Below are positions 1 through 5,766 of a stretch of DNA of 6,108 nt, piece by piece. The notes under the pieces are model-generated. The model had not been told where the DNA came from. It searched no databases and saw nothing but the letters and a program-made list of their open reading frames with translations. Source of the DNA: SAR86 cluster bacterium (GTDB lineage Bacteria; Pseudomonadota; Gammaproteobacteria; Pseudomonadales; Azotimanducaceae). Location: assembly GCA_013204195.1 (NCBI GenBank), contig JABMOJ010000220.1:1-6108 (forward strand), given 5' to 3'. Position 1 is the first letter of the stretch. Every line of letters begins with the position of its first letter. Made by a program: the position numbers and the translations under genes.

Positions 1-362
1 ATATGGAGTACATGTACAACGACAGTGAGTACTGGCACTTCATGAAAACTGACGGCAGTTTCGAGCAAATGGGTGCTGATAAAGCGGCTGTCAGCGATTG
101 CCTGAACTGGTTGAAGGAGCAGAACACGTATTTGGTGACGCTTTGGAATGATATGCCGATCGCTGTTACCCCGCCTAACTTTGTTGAGCTGGTGGTTGTC
201 GAGACCGACCCAGGCCTGAAGGGTGATACTGCCCAAGGAGGCACCAAGCCGGCAACCCTGAGTACCGGTGCCGTGGTCAAGGTGCCACTCTTCATTAATA
301 TCGGCGAAATAGTCAAAGTCGATACTCGTACCGGGGAATACCAGAATCGGGTCAAGGCCTGA
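1..362 (+). CDS. efp: Elongation factor P, C-terminal part (5' end outside the window)
   Basis: EF-P binds the ribosome between the P and E sites and promotes peptide bond formation at polyproline stretches. The visible 119 residues cover the two C-terminal OB-fold domains; the N-terminal KOW-like domain with the modified lysine (Lys34 in E. coli) lies upstream of the window. Evidence is the stretch [20 protein letters not shown] (residues 55-74 of the fragment), and the segment from Lys82 to Gly101 ([16 protein letters not shown]...G), which fits the classic EF-P family signature. The C-terminus RVKA matches the end of the E. coli protein (RVK), so the 3' end is complete at TGA 360-362. The frame is open to the left edge, and the ATG at position 3 aligns inside the family (near E. 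coli residue 70), so it is not the start. It lies 3 nt upstream of epmA, whose product modifies EF-P, which supports both assignments. Confidence 0.97.
   Translation, partial: MEYMYNDSEYWHFMKTDGSFEQMGADKAAVSDCLNWLKEQNTYLVTLWNDMPIAVTPPNFVELVVVETDPGLKGDTAQGGTKPATLSTGAVVKVPLFINIGEIVKVDTRTGEYQNRVKA
354..357 (+). promoter_or_regulatory. Ribosome binding site of epmA, inside the end of efp
   Basis: AAGG lies 8 nt before the ATG at 366 and within the last codons of efp. The efp stop codon (360-362) falls between this site and the epmA start, so ribosomes ending efp are placed to restart on epmA. This supports translational coupling and the choice of ATG 366 as start. Confidence 0.55.
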
Positions 363-365
363 CCC

Positions 366-1337
366 ATGGACTGGCAGGCGTCTACTGGCAAACTTGCCTT
401 GCAACAACGTTCCCGCTTGTTAACGCTGGTAAGAAACTTTTTTCTTCGGCGCCAGGTGCTTGAGGTCTCGACCCCGGTACTGGGCGCTGCTGGCGTGAGC
501 GACGTTCACCTAGAAAACCTGATCGTGGCGTCGCCGGCGCGAGACTACTATCTGCAGACATCTCCTGAATACGCGATGAAACGTCTGTTGGCATCTGGCA
601 GTGGTCCCATTTACCAGCTTGGGCCAGTGTTTCGTGGTGCTGAAATCGGTCATCGGCACAACATTGAATTCACCATGCTCGAATGGTACCGGCCTGGATT
701 TACTTTGGCAGGGCTGATGCTCGAGGTGGTGGCTCTCATCACGGCCGGTGCGCGCCTGTTCGATTGCGATATCAAGTCTCCGGTGCTGGTCACTTACGGG
801 GATCTGTTTGCTCGTCAATTCGGTGTTAACCCCCATCGAGCGAGTCTGGCGGTCCTGCAAGGCCTGGCGCAGGCACAGGATATTGCCGTCGATCACATTA
901 CCGATCATGGTGACCAGGCAACCATTAATGACTATCTTGACACCCTGTTTTCTGCCGCCATTGAGCCTGGACTTGACGACCTGACGGTGGTCAGCGACTT
1001 CCCGGCAGGCCAGGCAGCTTTGGCTCGAATTTATGCAGATGAACATAATGATCCAGTGGCAGAGCGGGCCGAGATCTACTGGCACGGATGCGAGCTGGCT
1101 AACGGCTATGCCGAACTTGTGGATCCGGTAGCGTTGCGGGATCGTCTGCTCAAGAATAACGAATGGCGGGCGACTCGTGGCTTACACAGCGTCGCTCTGG
1201 ATGAGAAGCTTCTGGCCGCGATAGCCTTTATGCCGGCTAGCGCTGGGGTTGCGATGGGATTCGACCGACTCTTAATGCAGGTCACCGGACGATCCCATAT
1301 TGACGAGGTCATCAGTTTTACTGCAGCGCGGCTTTAG
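366..1337 (+). CDS. epmA: EF-P (R)-beta-lysine ligase EpmA (GenX/PoxA/YjeA)
   Basis: EpmA is a cytoplasmic class II lysyl-tRNA synthetase paralogue that lacks the anticodon-binding domain. It activates (R)-beta-lysine with ATP and transfers it to the epsilon-amino group of a lysine on EF-P rather than to tRNA. The 323-residue length fits the family (E. coli 325), with no N-terminal OB domain. Class II motif 2 is visible at about residues 83-108 (YQLGPVFRGAE...EFTMLEWY, Arg90) and motif 3 at about 294-304 (GVAMGFDRLLM). The substrate segments ELANGYAEL and SPEYAMKRLL are also present. Ala296 aligns with E. coli Ala298, where LysRS has glycine; this residue is known to favour beta-lysine over alpha-lysine. 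The start ATG 366 is 3 nt after the efp stop and has an AAGG site, so the two genes are probably one operon. Its TAG stop overlaps the psd stop on the other strand. epmB, which makes beta-lysine, is not in the window. Confidence 0.96.
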   Translation: MDWQASTGKLALQQRSRLLTLVRNFFLRRQVLEVSTPVLGAAGVSDVHLENLIVASPARDYYLQTSPEYAMKRLLASGSGPIYQLGPVFRGAEIGHRHNIEFTMLEWYRPGFTLAGLMLEVVALITAGARLFDCDIKSPVLVTYGDLFARQFGVNPHRASLAVLQGLAQAQDIAVDHITDHGDQATINDYLDTLFSAAIEPGLDDLTVVSDFPAGQAALARIYADEHNDPVAERAEIYWHGCELANGYAELVDPVALRDRLLKNNEWRATRGLHSVALDEKLLAAIAFMPASAGVAMGFDRLLMQVTGRSHIDEVISFTAARL

Positions 1338-2158
1338 GATGCCTGTTTGTTTCGCGCCAGAGCCTGGCCCATTTTGACGAGATCCTGCTCGCCAACCTGC
1401 CAATCCACGCGGCGCTCCAGGAGGACGATGGCGGTAGAGCCCATCAGAAATTTGCCGAGTTCATCGCCTTGATCAATTTGTTGGGCTGGCGTGAATGTTT
1501 CTTGGCACAGTTTGCCAGCAGGATAGGGTGCTTCTCGCCAGGGTGTCTGGATCCCCGCGACGATCATGGCACCTACCATGACCACGGCCATAGCGCCGAA
1601 CTCAGTGTCGAAGTGCATCACATAGCGCTCATTGTCGGCAAATAAATCAGGAACGGCCTGCGCGGTCGCGTCGTTCACTGAAAACAGTTTGCCGGGTACG
1701 TAAGTCCCCGAATTTAATTGTCCCGCAACAGGGTTGTGAACGCGGTGGTAATCCTTGGGCGACAGATAAATCGTGACAAAGCTGCCGTTGTGGAAACGGC
1801 TGGCATCGGCGCTGGCAAGCAATTTTTCCACGGAATAGTTGAGGCCTTTGGCTTGAATAATCTGGTTGCCATTAATGTCGCCGCAGGCGGACACGCAGCC
1901 GTCAGCGGGCGAGCTGACCAGGCCGCTGATTGGGCGTAGGCCAGGTTTGAGTCGGCGTGAAAAAAACGCGTTGAAGGTCGGATAATCTGCCAGGTTGGCG
2001 GATTCGGCTTCAGTCATATCGACGTTGAAGAGGCGAACAATGACTCGAATAAAGGTATTTTTGATCCAGGTTACCCGTGATGACGCCACCAGGCCGACCA
2101 GGCGTGACAGTAGGTGTTGGGGAATCAGATACTGCACGCGAATAAACAGCCGGCTCAT
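1334..2158 (-). CDS. psd: Phosphatidylserine decarboxylase proenzyme
   Basis: Psd is a membrane-associated, pyruvoyl-dependent enzyme that converts phosphatidylserine to phosphatidylethanolamine. The proenzyme cleaves itself between Gly and Ser of a GST motif, and the Ser becomes the pyruvoyl group on the small alpha chain. Here the motif is MGST with Gly240-Ser241. The likely triad is Asp86 (SPADG), His141 (SPKDYHRVHNP) and Ser241, matching E. coli Asp90, His147 and Ser254. Other family blocks are YPTFNAFFSRRLKP (59-72), QAKGLNYSVEKLL (102-114) and YVPGKLFSVN (153-162). The start is placed at ATG 2158 because MSRLFIRVQYLIPQHLLSRL aligns with the E. coli N-terminus; the frame stays open to ATG 2272, but that 38-residue extension matches nothing in the family. 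No clear ribosome binding site precedes 2158. The protein has 274 residues against 322 in E. coli: it lacks the long C-terminal tail and about 7 residues in the loop after TPW (205-207). Classed as type I (bacterial) Psd. Confidence 0.95.
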   Translation of the reverse strand: MSRLFIRVQYLIPQHLLSRLVGLVASSRVTWIKNTFIRVIVRLFNVDMTEAESANLADYPTFNAFFSRRLKPGLRPISGLVSSPADGCVSACGDINGNQIIQAKGLNYSVEKLLASADASRFHNGSFVTIYLSPKDYHRVHNPVAGQLNSGTYVPGKLFSVNDATAQAVPDLFADNERYVMHFDTEFGAMAVVMVGAMIVAGIQTPWREAPYPAGKLCQETFTPAQQIDQGDELGKFLMGSTAIVLLERRVDWQVGEQDLVKMGQALARNKQAS

Positions 2159-2264
2159 CGGTCGATGACCGCAGTTGCTGTAAAATGTCTCGGCATTGCA
2201 AGGTAGCGCGCAGTCGGTTGGGTTGCTAACTGCCGTGCTGACGACCGCGTTAATAATACGGATA

Positions 2265-2280
2265 GGCTGCATGGCTGCAT
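2265..2280. repeat. Perfect tandem repeat of an 8-bp unit
   Basis: GGCTGCAT occurs twice without spacer, in the non-coding region upstream of psd. It could be a slippage product or a pair of protein-binding half sites. Nothing else supports a function. Confidence 0.5.
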
Positions 2281-2445
2281 GAATTCAATCACAGATGGCG
2301 GCATAGGTGGCCCAAAATTGGTGTAAAAAGCATTCTACGGGATGGAGCGCCTCCTGTGCCAATGCTGATTATGTTGTGGCGCTAAACTTACCCTGCGTCC
2401 AGCGGGCTAAATCAGTTAAGATATCAGCCTTTTAGTGCGAGTGGC

Positions 2446-2452
2446 GGAAGGG
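2446..2452 (+). promoter_or_regulatory. Ribosome binding site of orn
   Basis: GGAAGGG lies 7 nt before ATG 2460. This spacing selects ATG 2460 over the in-frame TTG at 2454, which is too close to the site, and gives the N-terminus [16 protein letters not shown] expected for the family. Confidence 0.65.
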
Positions 2453-2459
2453 TTTGAAG

Positions 2460-3008
2460 ATGGCATATTCGGAAAATCTGGTTTGGATGGACCTTGAAAT
2501 GACGGGCCTGGATCCAGAGGTTGAACGCATTCTGGAAATCGCGACCATCATCACCGATTCATCTCTGAATGTCATCGCGGAGGGACCGGTACTTTGCGTT
2601 GCCCAGCCGCAGTCATTGTTGGATGCCATGGATGCGTGGAATACGTCTCATCATACGGCCTAGGGTCTGGTTGACCGGGTCAAGCGCGAAGGCGTCAGCG
2701 AGCAGGTGGCCGCAGAACAAACCCTAGCGTTCATTCAACAGCACGTGGAACCGGGCCAGTCGCCACTGTGTGGCAACTCTATCGGCCAGGACCGGCGGTT
2801 TTTAGTCAAGTATATGCCTAAGCTTGAATCCTACCTGCACTATCGCAACATTGATGTTAGTACGGTAAAAGAGCTTGCCGTGCGTTGGCGGCCGGACGTC
2901 CATCAGAGTGTTAAGAAAACCGGAGCCCATCGCGCGGTTGATGATATTCGAGAGTCGATTGCCGAGTTGCAAGTTTACCGTCAGCAATTCTTTCGGCTCG
3001 CGCCTTAG
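2460..3008 (+). pseudogene. orn: Oligoribonuclease Orn, full-length frame interrupted by an in-frame TAG at codon 68
   Basis: Orn is a cytoplasmic DEDDh 3'-5' exoribonuclease that degrades dinucleotides, including pGpG from cyclic-di-GMP turnover; it is essential in E. coli. Ignoring the stop, the frame gives 182 positions (E. coli 181) without any gap. The catalytic residues are Asp11 and Glu13 (MDLEMTG), Asp111 (GNSIGQDRRFL), His157 and Asp162 (HRAVDDIRESIAEL). Codon 68 is TAG at 2661-2663, inside the block HHTA-stop-GL, where E. coli and Pseudomonas have Ser-Gly-Leu; a TCG to TAG change explains it. The upstream product would be 67 residues and lack Asp111, His157 and Asp162, so it cannot be active alone. 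A GTG at 2706 could restart a 100-residue fragment, but this would lack the DxE pair and has a poor ribosome site. TAG also ends epmA and orn itself, so TAG is a normal stop here. A sequencing error, a recent mutation or amber suppression are all possible. The family assignment is near certain; the functional state is not. Confidence 0.9.
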
Positions 3009-4123
3009 CTGCTGGGATTGGGTCGCCGTTCGTCCAGTGCCGCCATCGCCCAGGTCATATGTTCCTGCACCAGTGGCGGGGCTGCAGCCAGGTGAGTGGC
3101 GAGCACCTGATACACCCTTTCGTCAAAGTCACAGTTCCCTAATGCCACCGCGATGTTGCGGCGCCAACCCAGATAGCCTGTGCGCCTGATGGCAGAACCT
3201 TCCGTTCGGCTTAAGAACTCCGTTTCACTCCAGAGGAACAGCTCTATTAGCGTGCTGGCGTCTAGTTCGTTGCGGGGATTGAAGTCTGTGACTGAACTCA
3301 CCTGGGCAAATTTGTTCCAGGGACAAAACAATTGGCAGTCGTCACAGCCAAAGATGCGGTTGCCCATGGGAGCGCGAAATTCGGTGGGTATGCTGCCTCG
3401 ATGTTCGATCGTCAAATACGAAATACAGCGCCGAGCATCGAGTTGGTACGGGGCAATAATCGCGGCTGTGGGGCAGACCTCGATGCACCGATTACAGGAG
3501 CCGCAATGATTGCTGGTTTGAGGTTGGCTCAGCGTCAGGGGCAGATCCGTGAAGATTTCTGCCAGGAAAAAGAATGAACCGGCAGTCTGGTTGAGCAGCA
3601 GCGTATTCTTGCCAATCCAGCCGAGTCCAGACTTCTCGGCCAGCGCCTTTTCGAGAATGGGTGCGCTGTCAGTGAAGACCCGGGCGCTGTGATGGTCTAT
3701 GCCATGGTCGAGCAAATAGTCGTTGATGCGTTTCCAGAGTTTGACCAGCCTGCGGCGAATCACTTTGTGGTAATCACGGCCGAGGGCATAACGCGCGACA
3801 TAAGCGTCTGCGGGGGATTCGAGTTGTGCCAGCGGTTCGGTCCCGGCAGGTAAATAATCCATGCGCAGTGTGATCACGCGGGTAACACCTGGCACCAATT
3901 CAGCGGGTCGACTACGCATTCGACCGTGGTGCCCCATATAGGCCATCTCGCCATGAAAGCCCTTATCCAGCCAAGTTTGCAGGCGGGCCTCATGGTCACC
4001 GAGGTCCGTGTCAGTAATGCCGACCTGCTGAAACCCTAGCTCCTGAGCCCAGCTTTCCAGTTGGCGGCCAAGAGTTTGATAGACCGCCTGGGACTCCTGG
4101 TCTGTGTGGGGGATTGTTGACAT
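3005..4123 (-). CDS. queG: Epoxyqueuosine reductase QueG
   Basis: QueG is a cobalamin-dependent iron-sulfur protein that reduces epoxyqueuosine to queuosine at position 34 of tRNAs with GUN anticodons, the last step of queuosine synthesis. The 372-residue product (E. coli 379) shows the family order: N-terminal region with LGFQQVGITDTDL (29-41), RYALGRDYHK (111-120), the segment TDSAPILEKALAEKSGLGW (151-169) with the presumed catalytic Asp152, two 4Fe-4S clusters with cysteines at 207, 210, 213, 217 and 233, 260, 263, 267, and a C-terminal HEAT-like region with EGSAIRRTGYLGWRRNIAVALGN (308-330). The open frame extends upstream to 4321, but the family N-terminus matches ATG 4123, and a longer form would run into nnr. 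No clear ribosome binding site precedes 4123, so the leader may be weakly translated. It is divergent from nnr, and its TAA stop overlaps the orn stop. Confidence 0.96.
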   Translation of the reverse strand: MSTIPHTDQESQAVYQTLGRQLESWAQELGFQQVGITDTDLGDHEARLQTWLDKGFHGEMAYMGHHGRMRSRPAELVPGVTRVITLRMDYLPAGTEPLAQLESPADAYVARYALGRDYHKVIRRRLVKLWKRINDYLLDHGIDHHSARVFTDSAPILEKALAEKSGLGWIGKNTLLLNQTAGSFFFLAEIFTDLPLTLSQPQTSNHCGSCNRCIEVCPTAAIIAPYQLDARRCISYLTIEHRGSIPTEFRAPMGNRIFGCDDCQLFCPWNKFAQVSSVTDFNPRNELDASTLIELFLWSETEFLSRTEGSAIRRTGYLGWRRNIAVALGNCDFDERVYQVLATHLAAAPPLVQEHMTWAMAALDERRPNPSS

Positions 4124-4164
4124 AAGTACTGGTTTCGCAAAAAAGGCTTCGAAAGGCGTTTTTC

Positions 4165-4195
4165 TAGACGCTATGGGCGCTGCATACCTTATAAT
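4165..4195 (+). promoter_or_regulatory. Putative sigma-70 promoter of nnr
   Basis: A perfect TATAAT lies at 4190-4195. The best -35 candidate is TAGACG at 4165-4170 (4 of 6 matches to TTGACA), but its 19-nt spacer is long. Transcription would start near 4202, which leaves a leader of about 26 nt before GTG 4228 and rules out the in-frame TTG at 4195, because that TTG begins on the last base of the -10 box. Confidence 0.5.
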
Positions 4196-4203
4196 TGCGG
4201 TAT
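4184..4203. promoter_or_regulatory. Inverted repeat across the nnr -10 box
   Basis: ATACC (4184-4188) and GGTAT (4199-4203) form a perfect 5-bp dyad with a 10-nt spacer that contains the TATAAT box. One helical turn separates the arms, a geometry compatible with a dimeric repressor site. It may also be chance; no known operator is recognised. Confidence 0.25.
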
Positions 4204-4227
4204 CTGAATTGCCACGAAAACCATACT

Positions 4228-5721
4228 GTGAACCCAGATAACCTGCCTGACCGACTTTATACTGCTGCCAGCGTCCGTGAAATGGACCGTGTCGCCATCG
4301 AAGATTTTGGGATTCCGGCAATCACGCTGATGCGCCGTGCCGGCGTCGCTTGTGTCGATATACTCACGGCGCAATGGCCCAAGGCAAAACACGTTTGGAT
4401 AATGTGCGGCAGCGGTAACAACGCTGGCGATGGCTTTATAATTGCCGGTAAGCTCGCCGAGCGACACTATCAGGTCACGGTCAGAATGCTGGGCGACATG
4501 GGCAAGGCGAGTCCGGCCGCGCAGCTGGCTTACCACTATTGTCTGCAGTCAGGCATTGTTCCCGAACTTTTTGATCCGTTAGAAATCATCGCTGCTGATG
4601 TCATGGTCGATGCCCTGTTAGGTACGGGCTTGGCGGGCGATGTGCGGCCTGCCTACCAACAAGCCATTAACCTGATCAATACGGCGGATCTGCCAATCCT
4701 GGCGGTAGATATCCCGTCAGGGCTTTGCGCAGATACGGGCAACCGTCTAGGCGGAGCGATCGAGGCCGATGTAACGGTCACCTTTATCGGCTTTAAGCGG
4801 GGTCTGTTGACCATGGATGGACCCGATTGTGCTGGTGAAATCTTTTTTGATCCCCTCGGCCTCGGTGACGAAGTGCTGCAACAGGTTGTCGTGGATACCG
4901 GGAAGCTGCGCCTGAATCGATTATTAACGGGTTTGCCCGCCCGACGGCGCAACTCGCACAAGAATGCTTATGGCCATGTTCTGATCGTTGGCGGCGATCG
5001 TGGCATGGGTGGTGCGGTGTTGATGAGTGCCGAAGCGGCACTGCGTGCTGGCGCAGGCCTGGTTACGGTCGCAACTCATCCCGCTCATCCGTTAGCGTTG
5101 TTGACTCGATGTCCGGAAGTGATGGCCCGTGGCATCGAGGCGAGCTCGGAATTGGATGCATTAGTGGCGCGGGCAACGGTCATAGTGCTGGGTCCAGGGT
5201 TGGGCCAGTCTGAGTGGTCGAAGATGGTTTTCAGGCATTTAATCGCTCATCCAGGTTTGATGGTGCTTGATGCCGACGGATTGAACCTGTTAGCGAAGCA
5301 GCCGGTTTACAAGGATAACTGGGTGTTGACGCCGCATCCGGGTGAAGCCGGTCGGTTGTTGGGCGAGGCAGAGATTGAGACCGATCGATTCGAGACTGTG
5401 CGTCGCATTCAAGGGCAGTATGGCGGTGTTGTGGTCCTCAAGGGCGTCGGCAGCCTAGTGGCTGATGCATCAAACATTGATCTATGTCCCTATGGTAACC
5501 CAGGCATGGCGACAGCCGGGATGGGAGACGTATTGTCCGGCGTCATAGCGGCATTACTGGCGCAAGGTTTATCAACCGGCGATGCGACTCGGCTTGCCGT
5601 CGCTGTCCATGCGGTCGCCGGTGACCGTGTAGCCGAAGATGGGCAGCGGGGGCTATTAGCGACCGATACGATTCCTTGGATTCGCCGTTTGCTGAACCCT
5701 GCTTCGGCGCCAAAACCGTGA
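4228..5721 (+). CDS. nnr: Bifunctional NAD(P)HX epimerase / ADP-dependent NAD(P)HX dehydratase
   Basis: Nnr repairs hydrated NADH and NADPH: the N-terminal YjeF domain interconverts the R and S epimers, and the C-terminal ribokinase-like domain dehydrates the S form using ADP (bacterial type). With GTG 4228 as start the protein has 497 residues (E. coli 515). Epimerase landmarks are GSGNNAGDGF (61-70), VDALLGTGL (127-135) and VDIPSGL (160-166). Dehydratase landmarks are HVLIVGGDRGMGGA (250-263), GPGLG (322-326), LDADGLNLL (347-355), LTPHPGEAGRLLG (367-379) and the nucleotide-binding and catalytic block NPGMATAGMGDVLSG (424-438, Asp434). The start is uncertain: the only in-frame options before the conserved region are TTG 4195 and GTG 4228, neither with a good ribosome site; the promoter position favours GTG. 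In many gammaproteobacteria tsaE follows directly; here a convergent ABC transporter gene follows instead. Confidence 0.95.
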   Translation: MNPDNLPDRLYTAASVREMDRVAIEDFGIPAITLMRRAGVACVDILTAQWPKAKHVWIMCGSGNNAGDGFIIAGKLAERHYQVTVRMLGDMGKASPAAQLAYHYCLQSGIVPELFDPLEIIAADVMVDALLGTGLAGDVRPAYQQAINLINTADLPILAVDIPSGLCADTGNRLGGAIEADVTVTFIGFKRGLLTMDGPDCAGEIFFDPLGLGDEVLQQVVVDTGKLRLNRLLTGLPARRRNSHKNAYGHVLIVGGDRGMGGAVLMSAEAALRAGAGLVTVATHPAHPLALLTRCPEVMARGIEASSELDALVARATVIVLGPGLGQSEWSKMVFRHLIAHPGLMVLDADGLNLLAKQPVYKDNWVLTPHPGEAGRLLGEAEIETDRFETVRRIQGQYGGVVVLKGVGSLVADASNIDLCPYGNPGMATAGMGDVLSGVIAALLAQGLSTGDATRLAVAVHAVAGDRVAEDGQRGLLATDTIPWIRRLLNPASAPKP

Positions 5722-5766
5722 GTTTTTTATTGAAGTTTGAACCGTTTCCAGGCCTCAGGTCTGAGG
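5722..5766. terminator. Possible weak terminator region between nnr and the ABC exporter gene
   Basis: Only 33 bp separate the two convergent stop codons. A run of six T follows the nnr stop (5723-5728), but no strong GC stem precedes it. A perfect inverted repeat CCTCAG-GT-CTGAGG (5753-5766) spans the stop codon of the ABC gene; its loop is short and no T-run follows it on either strand. The structure does not make a standard intrinsic terminator. Confidence 0.25.

Larger units (their letters stand above)
2159..2459. other. Divergent non-coding region between psd and orn
   Basis: This 301-bp stretch separates the divergent genes psd and orn and must hold both promoters. Neither strand has an ORF resembling a known protein. 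The open frame in front of psd (to 2272) is not conserved with the family. In E. coli the GTPase gene rsgA lies between these genes, and no recognisable RsgA remnant is seen here. Visible small structures are an 8-bp tandem repeat (2265-2280) and a short inverted repeat GGAG-CGC-CTCC (2344-2354). AT-rich candidates such as TAAGAT at 2417-2422 could be a -10 for orn, but no convincing -35 accompanies it. No tRNA, riboswitch or terminator is recognised. Confidence 0.6.

Noticed and set aside
510..1085. Long open frame on the minus strand inside epmA (191 residues)
   Set aside because: It lies wholly antisense to a well-conserved gene and its translation has no recognisable family motif.
2159..2272. 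N-terminal extension of psd from ATG 2272
   Set aside because: The 38 extra residues do not resemble Psd; the family N-terminus fits ATG 2158.
2350..2355. AGGAGG on the minus strand in the psd-orn gap, as the ribosome site of a small gene
   Set aside because: No start codon follows at a usable distance; the nearest ATG is 16 nt away and opens only a 14-codon frame.
2661..2663. TAG read as pyrrolysine or by a genome-wide altered code
   Set aside because: epmA and orn both end in TAG at the expected family lengths, and the position is a serine in relatives; nothing else in the window suggests pyrrolysine use.
4195..4227. TTG 4195 as the start of nnr
   Set aside because: It begins on the last base of a perfect TATAAT box, and the 11 extra residues do not match the family.
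4124..4321. N-terminal extension of queG to 4321
   Set aside because: It would overlap the nnr start and its promoter, and the family N-terminus fits ATG 4123.
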